Source of the DNA: Cryptomeria japonica | Lineage: Eukaryota; Streptophyta; Pinopsida; Cupressales; Cupressaceae | DNA length: 64,000 nt | Assembly: GCF_030272615.1 (NCBI RefSeq) | Contig: NC_081413.1 | Span: forward strand, 101,950,239-102,014,238 | Direction: 5' to 3' | Part shown: piece by piece, positions 1-10,699 of the stretch | How positions within the stretch are numbered: the stretch's first letter is position 1 | How the letters are laid out: every line of letters begins with the position of its first letter | The notes under the pieces: model-generated | What the model was told of the DNA's origin: nothing | Seen by the model: only the letters and a program-made list of their open reading frames with translations | The model's database searches: none | Program-made: the position numbers and the translations under genes

Positions 1-269
1 AAAAAAATCAATGCAAAGAAAGAAATAAACTCACAATAATATCCCTTAAAATCACAAGGACTAGCTCCCCCTTAGACAAATAAATCAAATCACAAATCTC
101 GAAATGCTCCTCTCCCATAGAGTTTTTCACATGCTTCTCTCCCCCTTTGACATCAATGACAAAGTCTCATGAATCATGATTCTCTCCCCACAAGTAGCAA
201 CCTCACTCATCAATCCAGATCACAAAATATCTCTATGAAGTTCATCGGACTGATGCAAATCCATGCATC

Positions 270-380
270 TTAGTTCTCATTAGGAGGGACAATCACCCCT
301 AGCTTCTCTTTGAGATACTCAAAAGAATCTTTAGACAAAGGCTTCGTAAAGATGTCTACAATATGTTCCTTTGTAGATAC
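270..380 (-). pseudogene. C1 pol, C-terminal end of RNase H (split piece)
   Basis: Read on the minus strand, this piece carries the typical copia pol ending, including VDIFTKPL and SFEYLKEKLG, and stops at TAA (270-272). The same ending occurs in C2 at about 63287-63400. The upstream part of the frame is at 14819-15050, so the RNase H is cut in two by the nested insertions. At the break the left flank ends GATAC (376-380) and the right flank reads GGTAC (14814-14818), a possible imperfect target duplication of the first insertion. Confidence 0.85.
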
Positions 381-664
381 TATTGGATATTGCTACTGCT
401 AGGATATGTTGTTGCCATTGATGTCAACATATTCCTGTGCTCCTATATTGCAGAGAGTTGGTTTGGTTGTTTCAGTTGGTATGTTGCAGATGTGCTAGTG
501 CGGATTTGTGATTTTAGTAATGAAGTATGTCTAGTTGATTTGGTGTTGGTTCCATGATGATATGTGGTGATTTGATTGGGTTATGGATTTCGGTATGAGG
601 ATCGGTTTTTCAATGTTCAGTGTTCTAGTGTTCTAGTATTTGATCCATTGTGTTCTAGTATAGG
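381..664 (+). repeat. Copia-type LTR fragment (5' part only)
   Basis: The segment matches the first part of the solo copia LTR that starts at 49662. Both share a run around 'gttgttg(t/c)cattgatgtc' followed by 'aacatattcctgtg', then weaker similarity through the TTGGTTTG-rich stretch. Its first bases are TATTGG instead of TGTTGG. It stops after about 285 bp, whereas full LTRs of this family here are about 1.35 kb, so it is truncated. G1 then follows. Only gapped shadow ORFs lie in it. Confidence 0.7.
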
Positions 665-1786
665 TGTAGACACTTAAAAACAATTATTTTAATTATTTTT
701 AATTCCTCGCATAATTAATTAATTAATTATGTTAATTCAAATTCCTCTCAATATTAATTAAATATAATTAATATTGTCACTATAGCATATGATTGATTTA
801 TTTAATAAAATAAATCCCTTTCTTTATTCTTCTAAAAAAATCAAATCCTTGCAAATCTTCCTCTTAGCTAATTAATTTCAATTAATTAGTTAACTGACAT
901 GATTCCTACAAATCATCTTCTTAATTCATCATTAACCTAATAAATTCTTCTAGAAGCTCCCTAAATTCACTTAACATTAGTCTTCTAATTTTTTATTCCC
1001 TGCACTCATTCTCTCTCCTAGTCAAGTTCTCCTACAAATATTAATCCCACCTAATATTTCCTCTAATCCCCCTCCTAATGAGTCGTTAATGGTTAATCAT
1101 CATGATTAGCCACAAAGTCAACTCTTTGTCCTTTTCATCCAGCCATTAGCTTTAAATGCTCTTTTCCTAGGTGAATGTAAGATTTTCGAAATCTCACATT
1201 CCTCCAGGCATTCCCTCTCCCAAGGAATTTTTAATTCTTTTTTATTCCTCCAATCCCCATAATATCTTTTTTTGGAGAATTTTTAATTCCTCCAATGCAC
1301 CTTGTGGAGGGTGGAGATACGAAATGCCTTTAAGGCATATTTATTGGTTTCCACACCCTCTCTTGGAGCTTGTGTGAGCTCACAAGTAAATCTTATCCCT
1401 TCATCTCGAATCCATCCTAGCCATCTGTTTTTCTTTCCTCTTCCTATAAATAAAGGGCTCCATCCCTTCATTTGGACATCTTGAAATCCAGTAAGCTTAT
1501 GCTGCCCTTTTGAGCCCAGGAAATCATCTTGGCAACTTGATCATCTCATCCTTATCATTCATCCTTATCATTTGTGCACAATATTGGAGAGCCATCCACA
1601 TCCAACAATCAAAGGAGCACATCAAGTGGAGCATTATCAAGGGGCGCCTTCACTTCATCAAGCTTAATCCGAAGGAGAAGGTAAAATAGCAAGGTGAAAT
1701 GGTCTTTTCATTCTATTTTAGCATTTTGCATGTTTATTTCGCTAGGTTTTGATCATTTGACTTTCAAATCTATTTTCCCCTCTTCA
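665..1786 (+). repeat. G1 5' LTR
   Basis: The LTR is 1,122 bp, starts TGTAGACAC and ends CCTCTTCA. It pairs with 13695-14810. The TGTAGACAC start is shared with G4 (21322) and, on the minus strand, with G3 (46029 and 36029), so the three Tat elements are related. The first 200 bp are rich in TTAATTAAT. A short ORF at 1171-1377 recurs in the 3' LTR but has no recognisable domain. Confidence 0.95.
1445..1454 (+). promoter_or_regulatory. Likely TATA box of G1 5' LTR
   Basis: TATAAATAAA sits 332 bp before the LTR end. The same sequence recurs in the 3' LTR at 14469-14478. G4 and G3 LTRs have TATAAATA followed by AGAGCTC at the equivalent place, which supports a shared Pol II promoter. The start site itself cannot be read from sequence. 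Confidence 0.6.
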
Positions 1787-1787
1787 T

Positions 1788-1808
1788 TTTGGCACACCCG
1801 GTGGGACC
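1788..1808 (+). other. G1 primer-binding site
   Basis: Directly after the LTR comes TTTTGGCACACCCGGTGGGA, the same place and general form as the TGGCGCCCACC-type site of G3 (minus, 44529-44552) and TTTGGTGAACCCAACG of G4 (22777). In LTR elements this is where a tRNA 3' end primes minus-strand DNA. I cannot assign the tRNA without a tRNA set. Confidence 0.7.
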
Positions 1809-1889
1809 CACATCCCTAAGAACTAATGTTGTTGTGTTTTTAGGTTTTTGTGAGTTGTGAGACATAGGTTCCAGAATAGTGTGACTGCA

Positions 1890-1891
<2 letters not shown>

Positions 1892-1923
<32 letters not shown>
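1892..1923. repeat. (TA)n microsatellite
   Basis: About 16 TA dinucleotides in the G1 leader. This produces YIYIYI or IYIYIY in any frame read through it. Copy number in an assembly may be unreliable. Confidence 0.97.
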
Positions 1924-1925
<2 letters not shown>

Positions 1926-2087
1926 TTTTCGCAGGTTCCAGAATCGCAGCTTTGCATTTCTGCGCGACAACTCCTCCTTATTCTGTTCTGTTTTTTTTTT
2001 TTTTATGTTTCTGTTTCTGTTGCAGCACGACAACTCTATTATCTGATTTGTTATTTGATTTGTTGTCTACTCTATTTTAGTATAATC

Positions 2088-3090
2088 TGTGTGAAAGTAG
2101 GAGAGTATGCTCTTGTCTATATAGACAATCATAAATCCAGACCTTTCACTTTTCTATTCTATTTAGCACGACTGTATGCTCTGACCGTAGGAAAGTGTGA
2201 AAATAGGAGAGTATGCTCTTGTCTATCTAGACAATCAGAAATCCAGACCTTTGACACTTTTCTATATGTGCAGTGCTACTGTCTGTTCTGTTAATCTGTC
2301 TGAAAATTTTAGGCGCTAACTGTAGTCTGCATTTAATTTATTTATTTCCTGTCATCTGCTCTGTTTAAATATAATCTGTCCGCTCACAGGAAAGTGTGAA
2401 AGTAGGAGAGTATGCTCTTGTCTATCTAGACAATCAGAAATCCAGACCTTTGACATTTTTATTTTATTCTGTTTAGTGCGACTGTTTGCTCTGTTAAATC
2501 TTTTTCCATAACTTTTTCCCTTTTTATCCAATCACCTCCAAATTTTTTCCATATTATCCATCTCCAACTTTTGCTTCTTTGTCCCTCTTGGACAAATTTT
2601 CCCATTCCTTCATCTTTCCTCCAAAATCCTCATTTTACGCTTGCCTATCCCTTGGAAAGTGACAAAAACCTAGTCAAACCCCATTTACCCATCAAAACTT
2701 CCTTCAAATCCACATTTGTCATTAGTAAAAATGTTTTTATTCATGTTTTTCTATTCATTCCCAAAAAATTAAAAAAATTAATATTTTTGTCATTTTGTTG
2801 CTTTTTGTAGGACGCTTGTTGAAGACTCTATTTTTCAAACTACTAATCAAGTTGTTTTGTAGGACGCTTTTTGAAGACTCTATTTTTCAAACTACTAATC
2901 AAGTGGTTTTGCAGGTTGCCTAGCTGATTCAACCAAATATTGTGCATTTATTTAAATTAGGCACCTAGATATTAATTAAAATGGAATGAATCATTGTCTT
3001 ATGTGTCTTTAAGAAAAGCACAAAGGTAGGAAAGTATGCTCTCGTCTTACTAGACGATCAGAAATCTAGACCCTCCAACCTTTTCTTGTT
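2088..3090 (+). repeat. Four copies of a structured leader module in G1
   Basis: Copies lie at about 2091-2149, 2190-2262, 2391-2460 and 3013-3083. Each has the core GAGAGTATGCTCT (GAAAGTATGCTCT in copy 4), then a hairpin, then CAGAAATC(C/T)(A/T)AGACC or a close variant. The hairpin is TTGTCTATCTAGACAA in copies 2 and 3, has an altered loop in copy 1, and has TCGTC/GACGA arms in copy 4. Flanking bases pair as an outer stem, but with different sequence in different copies: GTGAAAG/CTTTCAC in copy 1, AAAGTGT/ACACTTT in copy 2, AAAGGT/ACCTTT in copy 4. Paired changes that keep pairing point to RNA structure. It does not fit a tRNA: there is no T-loop consensus. Confidence 0.7.
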
Positions 3091-4059
3091 TGATTGTGTG
3101 TTTACCTCTAGCGGGCCTGCCCTCCCAACTTGCTCTTTTAGAAGGTAAGAGGGGAATGACCCAAGTAAGTACACTCGGACCTGGGGTTCCCAACTCACTA
3201 TAATAAATAGGCCATTGACTACGAAAGGGTTAATGGTTGGGGCTATATGAGAGTTCACTCTCACATTGGGTGCTTAGTAGGATCCTAGAGCTCTCAATCA
3301 TGCTTGCGTGACTACTAAGTTCTTGGTGCTTCATTGGGCTATAGGCCTCAATTGCGCTTGCGCAACTTCGAAGGGTAGCTCCTAACGGGAAGACTTACTA
3401 AACACCTTGTTCATAGTGGCCAAAAACCTTCTAGTCATTGGTGCAGGAGGTTGGACCTCTGAAGCGGCCTATATTCTTACGGCCCTTAGTAGAGACACAA
3501 AGTTTGCCATGAGGAGTTTTCATGGGAATTGATTGTTGGCTGCCTCGAGAAGTGAGTGCCGTGGAGGGGAGCCAGTGGGGTCAAGCATCTAAGTGTCCGC
3601 TTTGGGTAAGCGTAGATGGGAAACCAATTGGGATTCAATGACTATTGTCCTTGCCAGCCTTAAGAATGTTGTATATGAGCATGAGTGTCTTTGATATAAT
3701 ATGCATTTGATCACCGTGTTTGCTTTGTTTGATACATACTTGCCAAGAGTAGACTAAAACACATCACTATCCCCAAACACTTTGCAAAAACACTTGTCAA
3801 GACACAAACAATTGTCCAAGTCATTACCCACACAAAGTCCAAAATTGTGTCAAAACTTGTCCGTCCCATTTTTCATAAGCCTAAGAGAGAAGCTAAGAGT
3901 CCGTCATCTCCAATCAACATTCAAGTTTGTCCTTTGAAATACCAACTATCGTCCAAATTAGGGTGGTCGTATCCCTTCATACAACTTGCCATTCGAATCG
4001 ATCCTTCATGTTCATACCAAAGACAACCTAGTTATCAATTTTCTTCTAAACCATCACTA

Positions 4060-4612
4060 CCATACCTTCTTCATCAATCATCCTCAAATTTCTTAAATCC
4101 TTTCATCACAAATTTCTTAAATCTTTTCTTTCATCACAAATTTCTCAAGTCCTTTCATCCTCAAATTTCTTAAATCCTTTCATCACACAAATTTCTTAAA
4201 TCCTTTCATCCTCAAATTTCTTAAGTCCTTTCATCACAAATTTCTTAAGTCCTTTCATCACAAATTTCTTAAATCCTTTCTTTCATCACAAATTTCTCAA
4301 GTCCTTTCATCCTCAAATTTCTTAAATCTTTTCATCACACAAATTTCTTAAGTCCTTTCATCACAAATTTCTTAAGTCTTTTCATCCTCAAATTTCTTAA
4401 ATCCTTTCATCACAAATTTCTTAAATACTTTCATCCCAAATTTCTTAAGTCCTTTCATCCTCAAATTTCTTAAGTCCTTTCATCCTCAAATTTCTTAAAT
4501 CCTTTCATCACAAATTTCTTAAGTCCTTTTATCACAAATTTCTAAAATCCTTCCATCACAAATTTTCTAAGTCATTTCATCACAATTTTCCTAAGTCTTT
4601 TCATCACAAATA
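4060..4612 (+). repeat. Pyrimidine-rich 18-30 bp tandem array before gag
   Basis: More than 20 degenerate units of the type CCTTTCATC(A/C)(T/C)CAAATTT + CTTAA(A/G)T run up to the gag start at 4619. Most units contain almost no G, so the RNA would be largely unstructured. Units vary by insertion or loss of a second CTTT and by CAC versus CTC. It lies in the leader, directly upstream of the presumed start codon. Confidence 0.92.
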
Positions 4613-4618
4613 TCGTGT

Positions 4619-6600
4619 ATGGTCGCAACTCGATCCCAAAAGAAAAAGATGGCTGATCAACAATATGGCATGCCAGACATTGGTGTCCTATATGAAGATC
4701 CCACGCAAGATCATACACAAAGTGGGCAACGAAGCGATCAAGATCAAAGCCAAAATCTTGACATGGTTATGAATTTTGTCCAGAAGTGCAAACTTTCCTA
4801 GCGGATTCTTATAACCAAGAGATGATGGAAAAATTTATCAAACACAATCCTACTGCACTTCTGAAAACTCTTCTTGAACATGGAGCTCAACTTCCACCTG
4901 AATTTAATAGATCCGCTCTCACCCAAATACCACAAGGAGACCTCGCTCCCACACAAAGTGCTGCACCTACTATTCAAACTCAATCAATTGCACCCCCATC
5001 AATCATCTAGGCTCAATCAATGCCACCTGCGGTACCTCCCACCGTGATCTCCATCCCACCTTCTTCCTCCTTACCATCCATACCACTATCAAATCCGATC
5101 TCATCCATTCTCCAACAAACTTCTATACCACCTCCTTCTATTCAACCACATATTTCTATTCCACAAACTTCCCTTTCTCCCAACAATGTCGCAAATTTTA
5201 TCCGGACTGCACTCGATCCCATCACAACAATTGGCAGACCGCAACCAACTATCACACAAACCCCAGCGACATCGGTCATCACATCTCACGTTCCCACCTC
5301 CTCATCATATCAATATATTGGTGGTGGTGCATCTTCTTTGGTTCATCCAATTCTTGGGGCAAATACAATCCATCAATATCAAAGTCCACAACAAGACCTC
5401 ATCAAAGAAATTCAAGACATGAAGAATATCATCAAAAACATGAAAGAAAAGACTAATAAAAGGAAAACTTACTCATTCGAAGAGTTTTGCCCTTGTCCTT
5501 ATTACCCATCTATATCAGTTGCACCATATCCCCCGGGATTTGAGATCCCTAAATTCATCAAGTATGAAGGCAAAGGAGACCCCCACGACCATGTCCGAGA
5601 ATTCCACATCTTATGCCAAGAAGTCTCCTATAGTGACCTTTATCTTCGCAGACTCTTTCCTAAGAGTCTCACGGGAGACGCCCTAACATGGTTCTCATCT
5701 TTACCACGAGGTTCCATTGTCTCTTTTCCAGACTTGGCAGAAAAATTTGTGGCCCACTATGCATAAAACATGGGTAATGATGTTTCTATGATGGACTTAT
5801 GTAATACAAAACAAAGGCCCGGAGAAACCTTCACCAATTTCCTACAAAGATGGCAACATCTTATCAAGAAATTCCAGTGGGATATGCCTGAACAACATCA
5901 AATTGAGCTATTCCAAAAGAACTTGGTGCCTGAACTTTCAAGACCTTTAATATCTCAATGTATCAAATCCTTCCAAAAATTGATAGATAAGGGCCTTGCC
6001 CTCGAACGTGTCTTGTTGGAGGAAGGAACCTTGAAACATTACCAAAAATCAACACAAAGTTCTTCCTCTTATTATAACGACAAGCCAAAATTCTGGTCCA
6101 AAAACAAAAATGTGGTCAATGATGGCGTAATTGATGCAAAGCAGGTCCAAACCATGGCCGCTCCCCCAAAATCCACCACCAACAATCATCAATTCAACAA
6201 CCAAAATCAATCCCAAAAACCTCACAACAATGTCTCAATCTAGGGACGACCACCCTGATCGAATAACAGGACTCCAAGAGATTTCACTCCTCTGGCTGAG
6301 CCTATTGAAGTGGTGTTTCAAAAACTTGTCCAAGCAGGTATAGTGGTTTTTCCAATCACTCGCCCGTTTGACCCCAATCAACCTAAACCAAGATGGTATA
6401 ATGAAAATGATTATTGTGAATACCATCGTATCAAGGGACATGATACATGAAAGTGTATGAAACTGAAGATCTACATACAAGATCTCATTGATAGAGGTGA
6501 GATTGAAGTAGCAAATGCAAAACCTGGTAATAACAATGACAAACTCAAAATGTACCGGAACCCTTTCTGAATCATGATAAAGGAAAAGGCTCATAATCTA
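4619..6600 (+). pseudogene. gag: G1 gag (broken)
   Basis: The start is taken at ATG 4619 (MVATRSQKKK), because G4 gag starts similarly (MAQTRSMQNR at 25654). The product would be the capsid/nucleocapsid polyprotein. A Pro/Ser/Gln-rich N-terminal part (to about 5400) is followed by a Retrotrans_gag-type core at about 5530-6000 (PPGFEIPKFIKYEGKGDP, then WFSSLPRGSI and LCNTKQRPGETF). Downstream at about 6400-6480 is a zinc-finger-like CEYH...GHDT...KC, equivalent to CEFH...GHKT...C in G4. Stops or shifts occur near 4799, 5008, 5764, 6241 and 6448. Several restore a sensible residue if a single C-to-T change is assumed (for example CAG to TAG at 5008). Confidence 0.85.
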
Positions 6601-6605
6601 ATGCA

Positions 6606-7715
6606 ATGGGTTACACTAATCATGTAACTGGTTTTGATTTTTTGCTAGGTTGCATTGAACCTGCAGACAATAATGTCAATGTCATAACCATCCAAGGAGT
6701 TAATCCTCCTTCTTCCCAAAGCAGACCAAATCCTGCTCGGATAGTCATTCAAGGCGCCACACCTTCCACCTCCCATTTCCAGAATGACTGCAATGCAACT
6801 ACACGCCGAGGAAGAGTCACCATCCAAGGAGTTCCTCCCCCACCAAATCCCCCACCCATGTCTTCCACCTGCCGATATGACCTCCTTGATCAACTTGGGA
6901 AGACACCTACGCAGATCTCCATTTTGGAACTTCTCAAGACCTCCCCGGTCCATAAAGAAATTTTGGAACAAGCCCTTCTCCAATCACGCGTTCCAGATAA
7001 CATCAACACCACCCAATTCCAAGCCCTCATTGGAAACCTTGCTGCCCAACAACACATTGTATTTAACTCCAAAGATACTCCCGTAGATGAAGACCATAAT
7101 AAACCTTTGCACATTGAAGCTCTTATCCACAAGCACAAGGTCAAACGTATCCTGATAAACGGTGGATCTGGGCTTAATCTGTGCACATACAAATTAATAA
7201 AATAATTGAGACTTTCTGAGGATCTGATAGACACATCAGGAAGGATCACAATAAAGGCATATGATGATGCAGAAAGAATTTCAAAGGGCGTGGTCACCTT
7301 ACCTCTTCAAGTGGGCCCCATTACAATTGAAACCCCTTGCCAAGCACTAGATCTTGATCTCCCCTACAACATTCTCCTCGGGAGGCCATGGATTCATTCC
7401 TTGCAGGCCGTACCCTCCACCTATCACCAATGCATCAAATTCCCCTATAACGGAAGAGAGATCACTATCAAAGGTGATCCCCAACCTTTTCAATATTGTA
7501 AACTATTAGAGGGGAAGCATCCGTATCATTGCCCACTAAATAGACCCTCTCCAACACCTCCATATGACACATCAAATGTTGCCTCCACATCATCCCAACC
7601 AGATAATCAAATCAAGATCTTGTACAATGGCTGTGGAGAATACAAATTGGAGGACGTCTTATTAATAGGCAACCTCCCTCTCTCTCCTAAAACATTTGGC
7701 AAACCAAAGAGATAA
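6606..7715 (+). pseudogene. G1 protease region
   Basis: Contains the aspartic protease of the polyprotein. The segment KVKRILINGGSGLNLCT (about 7140-7190) is the active-site region. G4 has VLIDNGARLNICT at the same place, so the catalytic Asp appears to be Asn here. Further on, YNILLGRPWIHSLQAVPSTYHQC (split here as YNILLGRPWIH and QAVPSTYHQC, about 7365-7435) is the conserved second half of a retropepsin. A TAA at 7203-7205 breaks the frame between the two halves. The N-terminal third is Pro/Thr-rich linker. Confidence 0.8.
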
Positions 7716-7735
7716 AAAAGGACCCAAAACCAATC

Positions 7736-8640
7736 ATGCAATGCCAAAACACCACCTTCCAGCAATGGGGCCCACTTGATAACGAGAGCCTCGAAGTAGA
7801 TATCTCTTCATTGCTGTACCAGGAAGAAGATGAAGATCCAACAAGAATATCCAAAGAAATGTACCCAAAAGCATCTGCCATAGTTGAAAAAATGGGTTAC
7901 AAAGGACACGGCCTGGGACTAGAGGAGAAAGGAAGAAAAACACCCATAAATCCTATCTCCTACAGATACAACAGAGGCTTGGGGTACACCCCAGTGCCTA
8001 AGATTACTATCACTGGTGCCCGTTCTAGTCCTTCGGATATCGAAAGCGTTGACGAAGAGGAATTCCATGAAATGCCTTATGAATATGAGAAAGATATCTT
8101 CTTGGATGCTTACATCAATACCATCACCCCCGTAACCCCTCCCACTTCACATGAGCTACATCTTGTCCATCCTGAACTCATTGATTGGGGCCAACGAGAC
8201 AAACCCACTTTAGATATCTGCGCTGATGATAATGCTCTCATTGCTCTCCTAACAACGCAAAATATGGAAGATTGTAGCAGAATCGAGGGTATTCAACTAC
8301 ACAAAAAGGGATACTTTGGTAGTCAGGTAAATTCCCTTAGCCACAAAAAAGATAATAAAAGAAAAAGATATGATTCCCTAGGTGAAAATCTCCCTGAGGC
8401 GCCTTTGGATGAACAAGAAATAAAAACAAAGGGCGTATCTGAAAGTGAAAACCTGGAAAAGGCACTTGACAATGAGGGATTTGACCTCCCTACCATTGGT
8501 TACCTTCCACAGGACAAATCAAATTTGTTGATAGAAGAAACAGACAACATCAACATGGGCACTGAGGTCATTCCAAAAAATATGCTCATTGCCAAATCCC
8601 TCATAGAAATCGAGAAACAAGACTTCATCAACTTCCTTAC
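7736..8640 (+). pseudogene. G1 G-patch domain and linker before RT
   Basis: The frame 7736-8914 is open. Near its start the residues ASAIVEKMGYKGHGLGLEEK then GRKTPI (about 7870-7950) fit a G-patch: hydrophobic-x-x-MGY-x-G-x-GLG. G-patch motifs bind or activate RNA helicases in cellular proteins, and are known downstream of protease in some retroviruses and plant retroelements. G4 has a decayed counterpart (MQRMGYDDHSALGY, about 28460-28515) at the same place between protease and RT. The rest is an acidic linker with no recognised domain. Confidence 0.72.
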
Positions 8641-9990
8641 AGAGGTAAAAATCAATTTTGCATGGTCCTATTCTGATATGCCAGGGTTGGACCCTGCCTT
8701 GGTGGTTCACAATCTCGCCGTCCGCCCAGATGCAAAACCTGTAAAACAGAAATTGCACAAAATGCACCCACATATTGCACTCCTAGTCAAGGCAGAACTT
8801 CAGAAGTTGTTAGATGCAGAATTTATCAAACCAATAGATTATGTTGAATGGGTCTCCAACATTGTACCTGTCGGCAAACCTGCTGGGGGCATCCACATCT
8901 GCACAGATTTATGAGATCTAAATATAGCTTGTCCTAAAGATGATTTCCCGCTCCCCAATATAGACATGATTGTGGACCTTACAACAAGACATGAAATGCT
9001 ATCGCTAATGGATGGGTTTTCTGGATACAACCAAATCAGGATAGAAGATGAGGATTAGCATAAAACTACATTCACAACACCATGGGGTACCTTCTGTTAC
9101 CGAGTCATGCCTTTTGGCCTTAAAAATGCTGGAGCTACGTATCAACGGGCAATGACAACAATTTTTCATGACCTCTTGCACAAAATTATGGAGGACTATG
9201 TGGATGATCTGCTAGGCAAATCTAAGACAAGACAAGAACACATTCCCATTCTAAAGCAAATCTTTGAAAGATTAGAAAAATACAAACTACGGCTGAATCC
9301 AAAAAAATGTGTGTTTGGAGTCACATCGGGAAAACTATTAGGATTCATTGTTTCCCGCAGAGGCATCGAGGTTGATCCTGCAAAAGTAAAAGCTATCATG
9401 GAAATGCCTCCACCAAAAACTCTCAGACAACTACGCAGTCTCCAGGGAAAACTCCAGTCTATCAGACATTTCATTTCACAGCTAGCAGACAAGTGCCATC
9501 CATTTGCACACCTGTTACGTAAAGACACAAAATTTAAATGGGATTGCCTATGTCAAAAGGCCTTTGAGAAATTAAAAGAATATCTAGCATCACCTCCCAT
9601 ATTGATGCCTCCTGCTCCTGGAAAACCCCTTATTTTTTATATATGTGCTACTACAGTGGCATTGGGGGCATTATTGACGCAAACAAATGATCAAGGGAAG
9701 GAACACACCATTTACTACATCAGTTGAACGTTGGTAGGATATGAACTCAATTACACCCCCATTGAAAGAGCATGTTTGGCAGTAGTGTTCATCACACAAA
9801 AACTACGACACTATATGCTAAATAATAAGACAAAATTAATTGCTAAAATTGATCCACTTAAATATCTCTTGTCCAAAGCTGCTCTCATTGGCAGAACCAC
9901 CAAATGGGTCATGCTCTTAAGCGAGTTTGACATTGAATATGTGGATAGAAAGGCAATCAAGGGACAAGTTATTGCAGATCAGTTAACTAA
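8641..9990 (+). pseudogene. pol: G1 reverse transcriptase and RNase H
   Basis: RT copies element RNA into DNA. Visible blocks: KPVKQKLHKMHPH and AELQKLLDAEFIKPI (fingers), LMDGFSGYNQI (first catalytic Asp region, about 9008-9040), VMPFGLKNAGATYQRAM (about 9104-9155) and DYVDDLL with the YVDD catalytic pair (about 9195-9215). The RNase H connection starts around 9540 and includes IYYIS, YELNYTPIERACLAVVF and the end near 9990. In-frame stops are TGA 8912-8914 (Arg expected), TAG 9056-9058 (Gln expected) and TGA 9725-9727 (Arg expected by comparison with G4). Apart from these the frame is well kept, so decay is mostly by point changes. Confidence 0.92.
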
Positions 9991-10059
9991 AGCTCCACTT
10001 CCAGGTGGTCACCCTCTTCTCACAGAATTACCAGATGAGTACATTATGACTGTTACCAC

Positions 10060-10500
10060 ATCCTCCACATGGCAATTGTATTTTGATGGCTCCTACACTC
10101 AAAATGGATCGGGGGCAGGAATATTATTGGTCACACCTCAAGGAGATGGCATCCCCAAATCATACAAGATAGCCTTTGCATGTACCAACAATATAGCAGA
10201 ATACGAGGCCCTCATCACAGGTTTATGCTTGGCTATCCACTGAAAAATAAATAAGTTACAAGTTTATGGTGATTCTCAGCTCATTATAAAACAAGTCAAT
10301 GATGAATACCAGACAAAAGATGATAAACTCCTTCCCTACCGTACCATGGTTGAAGATCTTAAACAATATTTCATGGCAATCAAGTTTGATCAAATCCCAC
10401 GAACAAACAACAGGGTTGCAGATGCAATGGCCACCATTGGTTCCCTCCTTCAAATGCCAGCACACAGTCAGAAGTGCGAGTTCTTGGTCGACCAATTGTT
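10060..10500 (+). pseudogene. G1 second (archaeal-type) RNase H
   Basis: WQLYFDGSYTQNGSGAGIL opens a second RNase H fold, followed by NNIAEYEALITGL and, after TGA 10241-10243, by QVYGDSQLIIKQV-like residues (about 10258-10290). The DGS, E and D positions are the expected catalytic acidic residues. A second RNase H after the normal one is what distinguishes Tat elements from Athila and chromoviruses. The rest runs into the linker to integrase in the frame starting at 10346. Confidence 0.88.
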
Positions 10501-10699
10501 TATACCGGCATACGACCTATCAGAATCTGAAATGGTGTTTGTTCTCATTGGTCGAGAGTCCCTTTGGTACCAAGAAACTTTCACTTTCCTCAAAGACAAC
10601 ACCATTCCCCCACATCTCACCAAAACCCAACAACAAACTTTCATCCGCCAATGTTCCCATTACACCATCCTTGCAGACACCTTGTTCAGAAGGCATTTT

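Larger units (their letters stand above)
1809..4618 (+). other. G1 leader between PBS and gag
   Basis: A 2.8-kb untranslated leader with no supportable gene. It contains a TA microsatellite (1892-1923), four structured modules (within 2091-3090), a short direct repeat of about 50-60 bp ('ggacgcttgttgaagactct' type, 2809-2915), a GC-richer block at 3090-3680, and the pyrimidine-rich array at about 4060-4610. Frames that cross it (for example 1857-2294) are carried by simple repeats and look like chance. Confidence 0.7.

Noticed and set aside
1171-1377. 68-codon ORF in both G1 LTRs (also 14196-14402)
   Set aside because: LTR duplication explains the conservation. No domain.
2091-2149. tRNA-like cloverleaf in the G1 leader
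   Set aside because: The stems suggest a multi-arm fold, but there is no T-loop consensus, no plausible anticodon arm and no CCA-end context. Kept only as a structured repeat.
1857-2294. 145-codon plus-strand ORF in the G1 leader
   Set aside because: It is held open by the TA microsatellite (YIYIYI) and by the repeated leader module. There is no domain, and it does not fit the element layout.
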